The notes below the pieces were generated by a model. It was not told where the DNA came from. It did not search any database and saw nothing but the letters and a program-made list of their open reading frames with translations. The translations under genes were made by a program, and so were the position numbers. A stretch of 64,000 bases of DNA from Castellaniella caeni NBRC 101664 (lineage in GTDB: Bacteria > Pseudomonadota > Gammaproteobacteria > Burkholderiales > Burkholderiaceae_B): positions 84,119 through 148,118 of the forward strand of contig NZ_BCWN01000006.1 in assembly GCF_001592225.1 (NCBI RefSeq), written 5' to 3'. Shown here piece after piece: positions 10,135 to 18,587 of the stretch. The first letter of the stretch is position 1. The number at the start of each line of letters is the position of its first letter.

Positions 10135-11660
10135 AACCCAAAACCATCGTCCATCTTGCATGGTTCTTGTCCTTCTGGACGGGCTTCATCAGCCTGTCGG
10201 AAGAAATCATCTGGGTTCGCCTCATCAGTTTCGCCTATGAAAGCACGCCACGCGCCTTCGCCGTCGTGCTCACGGCGTTTCTGGTCGGCATCGCCCTGGG
10301 CGCGATTGTCGGCAAACGCCTGTCGGAAAAGCAGCGGGCCACGCCATTGACCGCCGCATGGCTGCTGTTGCTGGCCGGCACCCTGCTGTTGCTCCTGCCG
10401 AACCTGATTGCCTGGGCGCGCGTCCAGCCCGGCTCCATCTTCCTGATGCTGGTGATGATCACGGCTGGGGCGGCCCTGAAAGGCACGCTGTTTCCCATCG
10501 TCCATCATCTGGGCTCGAGCCTCTCCCAAAGCCTGGGCCAATCCGTTTCCCGAACCTATTTCAGCAATATCCTGGGCTCGACGCTGGGCCCCCTGGTGAC
10601 CGGCCTGATCCTGCTCGACGCCTTTCCCTCCGGCACCAGCCTGCAGTTGCTGGGGCTGCTGTGCCTGGCCGTCTCGATCCCGGCCCTGTCCGTTGCCTTG
10701 CGCAGCGAACGGCGCGGCCTGAACCACGCCGCCTGGGTGTATGGCCTGTGCGCGCTGGCCCTGCTGCCCTGGGTGCATCCCACAGGTGACAACCTGACGC
10801 GGCGCCTGGCCATGGCCCCGGATGGCGCCCCCATCCGGATGCTGATCGGAAACCGCCACGGCATCATTCACTCGGTACAAGGCCCGCACGATGACATCGT
10901 CTTTGGCGGCAACGTCTACGACGGGCGGACCAACACGGATCTGGCGATCAACGACAATCTCATCGACCGCGCCTATCTGCTGTATGGCCTGCACCCAAAC
11001 CCCAGGCGGGTACTCGTCATCGGTCTGTCCTCTGGGGCATGGACCCGATTGATCACCAGCATCCCCGGTGTGCAATCGATTGACGTGGTCGAGATCAACC
11101 CCGGCTACCTGCAAATGATCCGATCCTACCCACACCTGGCGCCGCTGCTGGACGACCCCAGGCTCAGGCTCCACATCGACGACGGACGTCGCTGGCTACG
11201 CCGCGATCACGGCCAGTTCGACCTGATCGTCATGAACACCACGTTTCACTGGCGCGCCAACGCCACCAACCTGCTCTCCCGCGAGATGATGCAGATGATC
11301 CGCCAGGCCCTCGCCCCCGGCGGGGTCTTCGCCTTCAACGCCACGGATTCCCGCGACGCGTTCTACACAGCCACCCAGGTTTTCCCTTTCACCTACCGTT
11401 TCAGAAGCTTTGTCTACACGGCGGATCACGATCTGGCGGCCCAATTACCCCACCTGCGGGATCGCATCAGGCAGTTTCAGCTCGACGGCCAGCCGCTGCT
11501 GCCTGACACACCGGTATATGAACAGGCACTGGCCAGCCTGGCTGGCACGCAGTTCACCCGCATTGAACAGGTGGTGGCCGAGTCGCCACGCCCGCTCATG
11601 ACCGTCACTGATCAGAACATGATCACAGAATTTCGCTTCGGGCGCGGCACAGAAGAATAA
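10131..11660 (+). CDS. Membrane-anchored spermidine-synthase-like protein (downstream half)
   Basis: Protein of 509 residues. It begins with its own hydrophobic module of the same family (ISLSEEIIWVRLISF, then SRTYFSNILGSTLGPL), about 190 residues long, followed by a periplasmic or cytoplasmic stretch and a C-terminal Rossmann fold. The fold has VLVIGLSSGAW, the VVEINP acidic strand and HIDDGRRWL, as in polyamine aminopropyltransferases. The catalytic Asp motif (usually D-x-x-D near FDVII) reads FDLIVMNTTFHW instead, so aminopropyl transfer is unlikely. It may bind S-adenosylmethionine or a related nucleotide for another reaction. The start overlaps the upstream gene. Confidence 0.78.
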   Translation: MKPKTIVHLAWFLSFWTGFISLSEEIIWVRLISFAYESTPRAFAVVLTAFLVGIALGAIVGKRLSEKQRATPLTAAWLLLLAGTLLLLLPNLIAWARVQPGSIFLMLVMITAGAALKGTLFPIVHHLGSSLSQSLGQSVSRTYFSNILGSTLGPLVTGLILLDAFPSGTSLQLLGLLCLAVSIPALSVALRSERRGLNHAAWVYGLCALALLPWVHPTGDNLTRRLAMAPDGAPIRMLIGNRHGIIHSVQGPHDDIVFGGNVYDGRTNTDLAINDNLIDRAYLLYGLHPNPRRVLVIGLSSGAWTRLITSIPGVQSIDVVEINPGYLQMIRSYPHLAPLLDDPRLRLHIDDGRRWLRRDHGQFDLIVMNTTFHWRANATNLLSREMMQMIRQALAPGGVFAFNATDSRDAFYTATQVFPFTYRFRSFVYTADHDLAAQLPHLRDRIRQFQLDGQPLLPDTPVYEQALASLAGTQFTRIEQVVAESPRPLMTVTDQNMITEFRFGRGTEE

Positions 11661-11678
11661 CCCCGGCGTGCGCCGGGG
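11661..11678. terminator. GC-rich hairpin between convergent genes
   Basis: CCCCGGCG and CGCCGGGG separated by two bases form a very stable hairpin immediately after the stop of the spermidine-synthase-like gene. It faces the end of the acyl-CoA dehydrogenase gene. There is no T-tract on either side, so the assignment as a bidirectional end is tentative. Confidence 0.45.
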
Positions 11679-11700
11679 TGCGGGATTTCAGCTTGGCGTA

Positions 11701-13506
11701 TCAGTAGCCCAGCGCGAAGTCTTCGGCGGGCAGGTCGAGCAGTACGTCGGGCCCGGCCTTCATGGTTTCGACGTGCGCGCGGGTGCGCGGCAGAATACGC
11801 GTGAAGTAGAAGCGCGCCGTGTGCAGCTTGGCCTGGTAGAAGGCCTTGTCGCCCTCGCCCGTCTTGAGCTTCTCGGCGGCCACGCGCGCCATGTCGGCCC
11901 AGAAATACGCCAGGGTGACATAGCCGGAATACATCAGATAATCGACAGATGCCGCACCCACCGCTTCGCGGTTGGTCATGGCCGACATGCCGATCTTCAT
12001 GGTGATGCTGCCCCACTCTTTGTTCAGCTCGGCCAGCGGCTTGACGAATTCCGAGATCGCCCGGTTGCCGCTTTGCGCCTTGCAGAACTTGTGCACCACC
12101 TTGGTGAAGGCGCGCAGGGTTTCGCCCTGCGTCATCAGCACCTTGCGACCCAGCAGGTCAAGCGCCTGCACGCCAGTCGTGCCTTCATACAGCATGGAGA
12201 TGCGGCTGTCGCGCACGTTTTGCTCCATGCCGTGCTCGGAGATGTAGCCATGGCCGCCAAATACCTGCACGCCATGGTTGGCCGCCTCGAAGCCGGTTTC
12301 AGTCATGAAGGCCTTGGCGATGGGAGTGAGAAAGCTCAGCAGCTTCTCGGCCAGCTCGCGCTGCTCAGCATCCTGGCTGTAATGCGCAATGTCCACCTGT
12401 TGGGCGGCGTAGTACAGCAGCGCCCGGTTGCCCTCGGCAAACGACTTGATGGTGAGCAGCATGCGGCGCACGTCGGGGTGCACGATGATCGGGTCGGCGG
12501 GCTGATCAGGAAACTTGGGGCCGCTCAGGGCGCGCATCTGCAGGCGCTCGTGGGCATAGGCATTGGCTCCCTGGAAAGCCACCTCGGCGTGCGCCAGACC
12601 CTGGATGGCCGTGCCCAGGCGCGCCGTGTTCATGAAGGTGAACATGCAGTTCAGGCCCTTGTTGGCCGGGCCGATCAGGTAGCCGGTGGCGCCGTCGAAG
12701 TTCATCACGCAGGTAGCGTTGCCGTGGATGCCCATCTTGTGCTCGATCGAGCCGCAGCTGACGGCGTTGCGCGCGCCCAGGCCGCCCTGCCCGTCAGGCA
12801 GGAACTTGGGCACGATGAAGAGCGAAATGCCCTTGGTGCCCGTCGGCGCATCCGGCAGGCGGGCCAGCACGATGTGCACGATGTTCTCGGCCATGTCGTG
12901 CTCACCCGCGGAAATGAAAATCTTGGTGCCGCTCACCTTGTAGCTGCCATCGGCCTGCGGCTCGGCCTTGGTGCGCAGCATGCCCAGGTCGGTGCCACAG
13001 TGCGGCTCAGTCAGGCACATGGTGCCTGTCCATTGGCCCGACACCAGCGGTTCGAGATAGGTCTTCTGCTGTTCGGGTGTGCCGTGCGCCTGCAGGGTGT
13101 TCATTGCGCCATGCGAAAGCCCCGGATACATGCCCCAGGCCCAGTTGGCCTCGCCCATCAGTTCGCTGATGGCCATGCCCAGCGATTCCGGCAGGCCCTG
13201 GCCGCCATGGGCGGGGTCGTGCGACAGGGCGGGCCAGCCGCCTTCGACATACTGGGCATACGCCTCTTTGAAGCCCTTGGGCGTGGTCACGCCTTCGGGT
13301 GACCAGGTGCAGCCTTCGCGGTCGCCTACCTGATTGAGCGGCGCCAGCACCTCCTGGCAGAACTTGGCGCCTTCTTCAAGAATGGCATTGACCATGTCGG
13401 GCGTGGCGTCTTCACAGCCCGGCAGGGATTGATAATGGGCGGGGTAGTCGAGAACCTCGTCGCGCACGAAACGGATTTCGCGCAGAGGGGCTTTGTAGTC
13501 GGGCAT
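11701..13506 (-). CDS. Acyl-CoA dehydrogenase, long form with C-terminal extension (DmdC/AcdB-like)
   Basis: FAD-dependent acyl-CoA dehydrogenase of 601 residues, in the group with an extra C-terminal domain that includes long-chain acyl-CoA and 3-methylmercaptopropionyl-CoA dehydrogenases. It oxidises an acyl-CoA to the 2-enoyl-CoA and passes electrons to electron-transfer flavoprotein. Seen here: the flavin/substrate motif TMCLTEPHCGTDLG, the KVSGTKIFISAGEHD segment, the FAD-binding dimer region ENVRDSRISMLYEGTTGVQ-like part near the C-terminus, and the extra domain at the end. Substrate chain length cannot be read. A perfect 10+10 palindrome lies 57 bases upstream of the ATG, consistent with control by a TetR/FadR-type fatty-acid regulator. 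Confidence 0.9.
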   Translation of the reverse strand: MPDYKAPLREIRFVRDEVLDYPAHYQSLPGCEDATPDMVNAILEEGAKFCQEVLAPLNQVGDREGCTWSPEGVTTPKGFKEAYAQYVEGGWPALSHDPAHGGQGLPESLGMAISELMGEANWAWGMYPGLSHGAMNTLQAHGTPEQQKTYLEPLVSGQWTGTMCLTEPHCGTDLGMLRTKAEPQADGSYKVSGTKIFISAGEHDMAENIVHIVLARLPDAPTGTKGISLFIVPKFLPDGQGGLGARNAVSCGSIEHKMGIHGNATCVMNFDGATGYLIGPANKGLNCMFTFMNTARLGTAIQGLAHAEVAFQGANAYAHERLQMRALSGPKFPDQPADPIIVHPDVRRMLLTIKSFAEGNRALLYYAAQQVDIAHYSQDAEQRELAEKLLSFLTPIAKAFMTETGFEAANHGVQVFGGHGYISEHGMEQNVRDSRISMLYEGTTGVQALDLLGRKVLMTQGETLRAFTKVVHKFCKAQSGNRAISEFVKPLAELNKEWGSITMKIGMSAMTNREAVGAASVDYLMYSGYVTLAYFWADMARVAAEKLKTGEGDKAFYQAKLHTARFYFTRILPRTRAHVETMKAGPDVLLDLPAEDFALGY

Positions 13507-13562
13507 CGTGAGTCTCCTGAGGAACTTCGGGGCGCTGCAGGTCTGCAGGCACGCATTCTGAA

Positions 13563-13586
13563 AAATTCAAACGAATGTTTGAATTT
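13563..13586. promoter_or_regulatory. Perfect palindrome upstream of the acyl-CoA dehydrogenase, TetR/FadR-type operator candidate
   Basis: AAATTCAAAC and GTTTGAATTT flank a four-base spacer (GAAT). The symmetry and AT-rich core, unlike the surrounding GC-rich DNA, fit an operator of a dimeric repressor of the TetR type that controls fatty-acid degradation genes. It is 57 bases upstream of the dehydrogenase start. Confidence 0.6.
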
Positions 13587-13665
13587 AAGAGAAAGTGCCC
13601 GAAGAAGTCAAGGCGACGCGCTATTCCACAGGCGGGGCTTTTTTGCCTTGGAGCGGCCCAGCGGC

Positions 13666-13711
13666 AAAAAAACACCCCGACGGGCCGGATCCATATCCGT
13701 CCATCGGGGTG
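13666..13711 (-). terminator. Intrinsic terminator downstream of the glycine-zipper lipoprotein gene
   Basis: Read on the minus strand, CACCCCGA (from 13711) pairs with TCGGGGTG (to 13673) and is followed by seven T residues (A at 13666-13672 on the plus strand). It lies about 100 bases after the stop of the minus-strand lipoprotein gene. Confidence 0.75.
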
Positions 13712-13811
13712 CGGACTGCGGCCGGGTCAGAACCTGCGATGGGATGCGGTCTGGCGCTCGCGCGACTGGACTGTGAAATTGCAAAAAAGCAGCGGTGTCT
13801 CTCGGGACGGC

Positions 13812-14039
13812 CTAGCGGTTCTTGCCCACCTGATCGCCGATGACGCCGCCAATGGCGGCGCCGCCGACCGTACCCAGGATACCGCCGCCCGTGACCACGG
13901 CACCCGCCACGCCGCCGATGCCGGCGCCCGTGACGGCGGATTTCTGGCGATGGCTCATGTTGTCCCAGGACGAGCAGCCTGCCATGGCACCCGCCAGAGC
14001 CAGCACGACCCCTGCTTTTGCGAGCGTTTGAAATGTCAT
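13812..14039 (-). CDS. Glycine-zipper lipoprotein, OsmB-like
   Basis: Small outer-membrane lipoprotein of 75 residues. A signal sequence ends at the lipobox LAGAMAGC (about residues 15-22), followed by SSWDNMSHRQKS and a glycine-zipper segment (TGAGIGGVAGAVVTGGGILG, then GGAAIGGVIGDQVGKNR). This is the pattern of OsmB and Rcp/SlyB-like glycine-zipper proteins, which are induced by osmotic or envelope stress and have a structural role. The ATG at 14039 has a clear ribosome site (AAGGAGAATCTC). A T-rich terminator follows. Confidence 0.85.
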   Translation of the reverse strand: MTFQTLAKAGVVLALAGAMAGCSSWDNMSHRQKSAVTGAGIGGVAGAVVTGGGILGTVGGAAIGGVIGDQVGKNR

Positions 14040-14217
14040 GAGATTCTCCTTCTGATTCAGTGAAGCGCAATGACGACAGACCGCGAAGCCCCAGCCAGGC
14101 GGACGGCTCGTCAAGGTCTGACGTCCTGGCTCTGTTATAGACGAGCCCCGCATCCGATGCTGTGAGCCAAGGCTACAGTTGTTTCGACACGCAGAATCTT
14201 CAAGATGGGCACGCCGC

Positions 14218-14775
14218 CTACCGAACCAGCTTGAGCACCTCGCGGAAGGCCAGGTGGGCGGGGGTTTCCAGCCACTCGTAGATCGCCATTTCAGCCGTGA
14301 TGGTCTCCAGGCCGTAGCGTTGCCAGCGTTGGCGAGCGGCGTCCCAGTCGTCCGGGCGGCGCGAGCCGACCCCGTCGGTGACCAGCACCGGCTCGTAGCC
14401 GACCTGTGCCAGGCCCAGGCCAGTTTGTAACACGCAGATGTGCGCTTCGGTGCCTGTCAGCAACACCCGGGGGCGTTCAGCAGGCCATGCGGCCAGGAAT
14501 TCGGGCTCGCGACAGGCGTTGAAATGGGTCTTGGCAACGATGCGATCGACCTGCGCGGCCAGGTCGGGATGCGTGGGGCCGATCTTCTGCGGCCAGTGCT
14601 CGGTAGCCCAGACCGGCACCGACAGCAGGCGCGCGGCCTGCGCCAGGCGCGTCACGCGTCCGCGCAAGGCCTCGGTGTCGTGAATCGCGGGCAAGAGCTT
14701 TTCCTGCATGTCCACGATGAGCAGCAGGCTCTTGGAGGCGCTCAGCAGGGCCTCGTCCAGATTGGTGTATCTCAT
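14218..14775 (-). CDS. Isochorismatase-family cysteine hydrolase
   Basis: Cytoplasmic hydrolase of 185 residues, isochorismatase/nicotinamidase fold, YcaC-like. The catalytic triad is visible: Asp in LLLIVDMQEKLLP, Lys in VAKTHFNAC, and Cys in TEAHICVLQTGLGL. The cis-peptide region before the Cys (LLTGTEAHICV) is intact. The family hydrolyses amides or isochorismate-like ethers; the substrate is unknown. The ATG at 14775 was chosen over an upstream start because the family N-terminus begins close to the first beta strand. It sits 129 bases after ettA on the same strand. Confidence 0.85.
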   Translation of the reverse strand: MRYTNLDEALLSASKSLLLIVDMQEKLLPAIHDTEALRGRVTRLAQAARLLSVPVWATEHWPQKIGPTHPDLAAQVDRIVAKTHFNACREPEFLAAWPAERPRVLLTGTEAHICVLQTGLGLAQVGYEPVLVTDGVGSRRPDDWDAARQRWQRYGLETITAEMAIYEWLETPAHLAFREVLKLVR

Positions 14776-14904
14776 ATTCGATCTCCTGGGCGCCCGCCGC
14801 ACAGGACGGGGCGGGCGCACGCCTCATTATGTGCCCATGGGGCAGGCGCGGCCCGCCCGGAGCCCATCCATTCCAGGGGCCGGCGCTTGCCACGCCCCGT
14901 GAGC

Positions 14905-16578
14905 CTACTTGAGCGCCTTGTAGCGGATCCGGTGCGGCCGGGCGGCCTCTTCGCCCAGGCGCTGGCGCTTGTCGGCCTCGTATTCCTGGTAGTTGCCATC
15001 GAAGAAGACCACCTTGGAATCCCCTTCAAAGGCCAGGATGTGTGTGGCAATCCGATCCAGGAACCAGCGATCGTGGCTGATGACCATGACGCAGCCCGCG
15101 AATTCGAGCAGCGCGTCTTCCAGCGCCCGCAGGGTTTCCACGTCCAGGTCGTTGGAGGGTTCGTCGAGCAGCAGTACGTTGCCGCCCGCGATCAGGGTCT
15201 TGGCCAGGTGCAGGCGCCCGCGCTCGCCCCCCGAGAGCTTGCCTACCTGCTTGCCCTGGTCAGCCCCCTTGAAGTTGAAGCGGCCCAGGTAGGCGCGCGA
15301 GGGCATCTCGAAGCGGCCCACGGTGAGCAAGTCGGCGCCATCGGCGATGGTGTCGAACACGGTCTTGTCGTCCGGCAGGGAGTCGCGCGACTGATCGACG
15401 AAGGCCAGCTTGACCGTCTGCCCGAGCACCACCTCGCCCGCGTCGGGCGCCTGCTGCCCGGCGATCATGCGAAACAGCGTGGATTTACCCGCGCCGTTGG
15501 GGCCGATGATGCCAACGATGGCACCCGCGGGCACCTTGAAGCTGAGATCGTCGATGAGCAGGCGCTCGCCAAACGACTTGGAGACGTTGCGAAACTCGAT
15601 GACTTCGTTGCCCAGGCGCTCGGCCACGGGAATGAAGATTTCCTGGGTCTCGTTGCGCTTCTGGTATTCGTGCGACGACAGCTCTTCAAAGCGCGCCAGG
15701 CGCGCCTTGGCCTTGGCCTGACGCCCCTTGGGGTTTTGCCGCACCCATTCCAGCTCTTTCTTGATGGTGCGCTGGCGGGCGGATTCGGCCGCTTCTTCGT
15801 GCTTGAGACGGTCTTCTTTCTGTTCGAGCCAGGAGCTGTAATTGCCCTTCCAGGGGATGCCGTGGCCGCGGTCGAGTTCCAGAATCCACTCGGCGGCATT
15901 GTCCAGGAAGTAGCGATCGTGGGTCACGGCCACCACGGTGCCGGGAAACTGGCGCAAGAAGACTTCCAGCCACTCGACCGATTCGGCGTCCAGGTGGTTG
16001 GTGGGTTCGTCCAGCAGCAGCATGTCGGGCTTGGACAGCAGCAGACGGCACAAGGCCACGCGGCGCTTTTCACCCCCCGACAGCTGGCCGACGACGGCGT
16101 CCCAGGGCGGCAGGCGCAGGGCGTCGGCGGCGATTTCCATTTGTGTTTCGATGTCGTCGCTGCCGCTGGTGGCCGCCGCCGCAATCACTGCCTCGAGTTC
16201 GGCCTGCTCGCTGGCCAGGGCATCGAAATCGGCGTCTTCGTCGGCGTAAGCCGCGTACACCTCTTCCAGCCGCTTGCGCGCCTCGAACACCTGGCCCAGA
16301 CCGGCCTCGACCGACTGTCGAACGGTATGGTCGGGATCAAGCTGCGGTTCTTGCGGCAGGTAGCCGATGTTCAGGCCCGCCATGGGGATGGCTTCGCCTT
16401 CGATGTCTTTATCAACCCCGGCCATGATTTTCAGCAGGGTGGACTTGCCCGAGCCATTGAGGCCCAGCACGCCGATCTTGGCGCCGGGGAAAAACGACAG
16501 GGAAATATCGCGCAGAATCTGGCGCTTGGGCGGCACGATCTTGCCCACCCGGTTCATGGAATATACGTACTGTGCCAT
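14905..16578 (-). CDS. ettA: Energy-dependent translational throttle protein EttA
   Basis: ABC-F family ATPase of 557 residues that binds the ribosomal E site and adjusts the first elongation step to the ATP/ADP ratio. It has two nucleotide-binding domains: Walker A GLNGSGKS (39-46) with signature LSGGEKRR, and a second Walker A GPNGAGKS with LSGGERGR. Each has a Walker B of the LLLDEPTNHLD/LLLDEPSNDLD type. The inserted arm and the P-site-interacting linker between the domains are present (KWVRQNPKGRQAKAKARL-like stretch). There is no membrane domain. It is divergent from the acidic-tail protein. Confidence 0.96.
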   Translation of the reverse strand: MAQYVYSMNRVGKIVPPKRQILRDISLSFFPGAKIGVLGLNGSGKSTLLKIMAGVDKDIEGEAIPMAGLNIGYLPQEPQLDPDHTVRQSVEAGLGQVFEARKRLEEVYAAYADEDADFDALASEQAELEAVIAAAATSGSDDIETQMEIAADALRLPPWDAVVGQLSGGEKRRVALCRLLLSKPDMLLLDEPTNHLDAESVEWLEVFLRQFPGTVVAVTHDRYFLDNAAEWILELDRGHGIPWKGNYSSWLEQKEDRLKHEEAAESARQRTIKKELEWVRQNPKGRQAKAKARLARFEELSSHEYQKRNETQEIFIPVAERLGNEVIEFRNVSKSFGERLLIDDLSFKVPAGAIVGIIGPNGAGKSTLFRMIAGQQAPDAGEVVLGQTVKLAFVDQSRDSLPDDKTVFDTIADGADLLTVGRFEMPSRAYLGRFNFKGADQGKQVGKLSGGERGRLHLAKTLIAGGNVLLLDEPSNDLDVETLRALEDALLEFAGCVMVISHDRWFLDRIATHILAFEGDSKVVFFDGNYQEYEADKRQRLGEEAARPHRIRYKALK

Positions 16579-16713
16579 GGCGTCACCGTCAAAGCTGCGG
16601 CCGAGGAATTCGGCCGCACAAAGGGTCGATTGTAGGCCGTGACGGAATGGATCGCGTTGCCACCGGCGGAATTACACTACCGGTATCAGCCAATAGATCC
16701 CTCAGGTGCCGCC

Positions 16714-17202
16714 ATGACACTGCCACTTTCTTTTACCGCCGCCGAAGCCCAGCTGCTGGGCCGCACGGCCGACGCCCTGTGCGCCTACATGGGCAAGCCC
16801 GTCATCGCCGAGGTCGTGGCCGAGCCCGACGAAGGCTTTGAATGGGCGCTCTTTGCCCTGCCCCTGAACCCGGGCGACGAAGCCGAGGACAAACCGCACG
16901 TGCAGGTGGGCGGGCCCGGCGCACGCTTTCTGGGCAACTGCGGCGGCCTCGACCTGAGCGACGGCCAGCCGATCGATTGCGAGTTTCTCTGGGCCATCCA
17001 GCTGTCCGACCTGGACAGCTGCCGCTATATCAAGGTGGATGCCGACGGTGAAGAAGTAGGCTGGACGGACGAGCTGTCGGAACTGCTGCCGTTCCAGCTC
17101 TCTGAAACGGAACAGCCCGACGACGAGGACGACGCCGGAGAACTGGACGAAGACGAAGACGAAGACGAAGACGAGAACGACACGGACGAAACCGAGGCCT
17201 AA
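16714..17202 (+). CDS. Conserved hypothetical protein with a highly acidic C-terminal tail
   Basis: Protein of 162 residues from the ATG at 16714; a GTG at 16639 would add 25 residues but leaves almost no gap to the ettA start. The first 130 residues look like a folded soluble domain (FTAAEAQLLGRTADALCAYM, then GGLDLSDGQPIDCEFLWAIQ). The last 30 are almost all Asp and Glu, written by GAC-GAA alternation around 17146-17173. No motif identifies a function. It has normal codon use and is divergent from ettA. Confidence 0.65.
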   Translation: MTLPLSFTAAEAQLLGRTADALCAYMGKPVIAEVVAEPDEGFEWALFALPLNPGDEAEDKPHVQVGGPGARFLGNCGGLDLSDGQPIDCEFLWAIQLSDLDSCRYIKVDADGEEVGWTDELSELLPFQLSETEQPDDEDDAGELDEDEDEDEDENDTDETEA

Positions 17203-17301
17203 AAAGCCTCTGAACAAGCCGTCGCGCTGGATGCATCCCTGGCTTTGCGCCAACCGCACCGCTGTTCGACCCGCACAGTGCTTCAAGCCACAAGGCTTCG
17301 G

Positions 17302-18288
17302 TCAGGGCTTGCGGCTTTGGGGCACGCCCGTCACGGCCTGTTTGTGGGGCGCCGACGGGCCGCGCAGGCGGTCGCGCAGATATAGGGCGGCGCCCGCCGG
17401 CCACATCAGCGCCACCAGCGCGCGCGACACCGTGCCGGTGAGACGCCGCCCCTGCGGCGGGATGAGACCGCGCGCTTTCAGGTGCAGGCCAAACCGCGTA
17501 TAGCGCGCGGCGGCGGCCAGAAACGACAGAGGCTGGTAGCGCAGCCACGGCAGACAGGATTCAAGGGTGTCGCGCGCCAGCAGCCACAGGCCCAGGGCAT
17601 GGCGCCCGCCGTCAGTCTGGCGGCCCTGGTGCGACAGACCGTCGGCGCTGTCGTGGTACACGCGAAACACCTGATTGACGAAGCGCGTGAGGTAGCCCGC
17701 GCGCGCCATCGCCCGCCAGACCAGGCTTTCGGGCACGAAGCCGGGGATGTCTTCGGGAAACGGAAACTGGCGCAGGACGTCCGTGCGCAGGCAGCCGAAT
17801 TTCTCGCCGCGCACGTGATGCCGGAAGGTCATGTCGAGCGACGTGATGTCCATCACGTCTTGCGGGTACATGTCGCCGACGATGCGGCCATCGGGCCGGG
17901 CGCACAGCCCCGTGATGGCGACGTACTGGCCGCGCTGCGCGGGGGGGATTTGTTCCCAGACCAGCGCCATCTGGTAGAGGGCATCGGGGCTGAGTTCGTC
18001 GTCGCTGTCGATGGCCACCAGCCACTCGCCGCGCGCCTCGCGCACGCCGTGGTTGAACGCTGTTTTCTTATGTTGATTAGGTTGCCAGACGTAACGGATG
18101 GGGAAACTGGCTTCTTGCTGCCAGCCGCGCACCAAAGCGCGGGTATGGTCGGTTGACCCATCATCGACCACCACCCATTCGAAGTCCTGGAAGGACTGCT
18201 CTTGCAGCGAGCGATAGACGCGACCCAGCGTCTGCGCCCGATTGAAGGTGGGGGTGACGACGGAGAACAAATGGCGCCAGCAAGCCAT
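17302..18288 (-). CDS. Family 2 glycosyltransferase
   Basis: GT-A fold glycosyltransferase of 328 residues, cytoplasmic and probably membrane-associated. The N-terminus has SVVTPTFNRAQTLGRVY and the nucleotide-sugar-binding VVVDDGSTDHT; the metal-binding DxD-like motif is IDSDDE, followed by LSPDALYQMALVW. A hydrophobic/basic segment near the C-terminus may contact the membrane. The donor and acceptor are unknown; likely surface polysaccharide or lipid glycosylation. The ATG at 18288 has a good ribosome site (GGAGGAGTTCACCGGC). It sits downstream of the small basic-protein gene, but a strong terminator separates them. Confidence 0.85.
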   Translation of the reverse strand: MACWRHLFSVVTPTFNRAQTLGRVYRSLQEQSFQDFEWVVVDDGSTDHTRALVRGWQQEASFPIRYVWQPNQHKKTAFNHGVREARGEWLVAIDSDDELSPDALYQMALVWEQIPPAQRGQYVAITGLCARPDGRIVGDMYPQDVMDITSLDMTFRHHVRGEKFGCLRTDVLRQFPFPEDIPGFVPESLVWRAMARAGYLTRFVNQVFRVYHDSADGLSHQGRQTDGGRHALGLWLLARDTLESCLPWLRYQPLSFLAAAARYTRFGLHLKARGLIPPQGRRLTGTVSRALVALMWPAGAALYLRDRLRGPSAPHKQAVTGVPQSRKP

Positions 18289-18331
18289 GCCGGTGAACTC
18301 CTCCTGTCTGCAGTTACCCCATGATAGCGGC

Positions 18332-18365
18332 AAAAAAAAACCACGAACGCACGTGTTCGTGGTTT
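18332..18365 (-). terminator. Strong intrinsic terminator downstream of the 42-residue gene
   Basis: On the minus strand an 11-base-pair stem (AAACCACGAAC at 18365-18355 pairing with 18348-18338) with a six-base loop is followed by nine T residues. It sits 49 bases after the stop of the small basic-protein gene and directly upstream of the glycosyltransferase gene. Confidence 0.85.
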
Positions 18366-18413
18366 CCCTGAGGCCGAATTGTATGTAAACAATACGACCC
18401 GCCAAGCGGTGGC

Positions 18414-18542
18414 TTAGACGCGCTTGACCTTTTCGAGCATCTTGAAGACGCCCTTGGGGGCGCGCACGAAAAGACGTTTGAACGCTTTGCCAAGGCAACG
18501 GCGCTCAAGCGTGTTGCGCCGCGTGCGTTTGATTTCTGCCAT
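18414..18542 (-). CDS. Small basic protein of 42 residues, unknown function
   Basis: A 42-residue reading frame starts MAEIKRTRRNTLERRCLG and ends LEKVKRV. It carries about 15 Lys or Arg residues, a single Cys and no membrane segment. It has a good ribosome site (CAGGAGAATCTC directly before the ATG), a candidate extended -10 promoter 46 bases upstream and a strong terminator downstream, so it behaves as an independent monocistronic gene. The charge pattern recalls small ribosome- or RNA-associated proteins, but it does not match ribosomal proteins bL34, bL35 or bL36. Function is not assigned. Confidence 0.7.
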   Translation of the reverse strand: MAEIKRTRRNTLERRCLGKAFKRLFVRAPKGVFKMLEKVKRV

Positions 18543-18587
18543 GAGATTCTCCTGGGATAAGGCGGGGGCTTTGAAGCAAAACACAGC

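Noticed and set aside
14440..16635. Plus-strand open frame of about 730 codons opposite ettA
   Set aside because: It has no recognisable fold and spans the complete, motif-rich EttA gene.
18414..18542. The 42-residue gene as ribosomal protein bL34 or bL36
   Set aside because: It is basic and small, but it lacks the bL34 start KRTYQPS and the bL36 Cys pattern.
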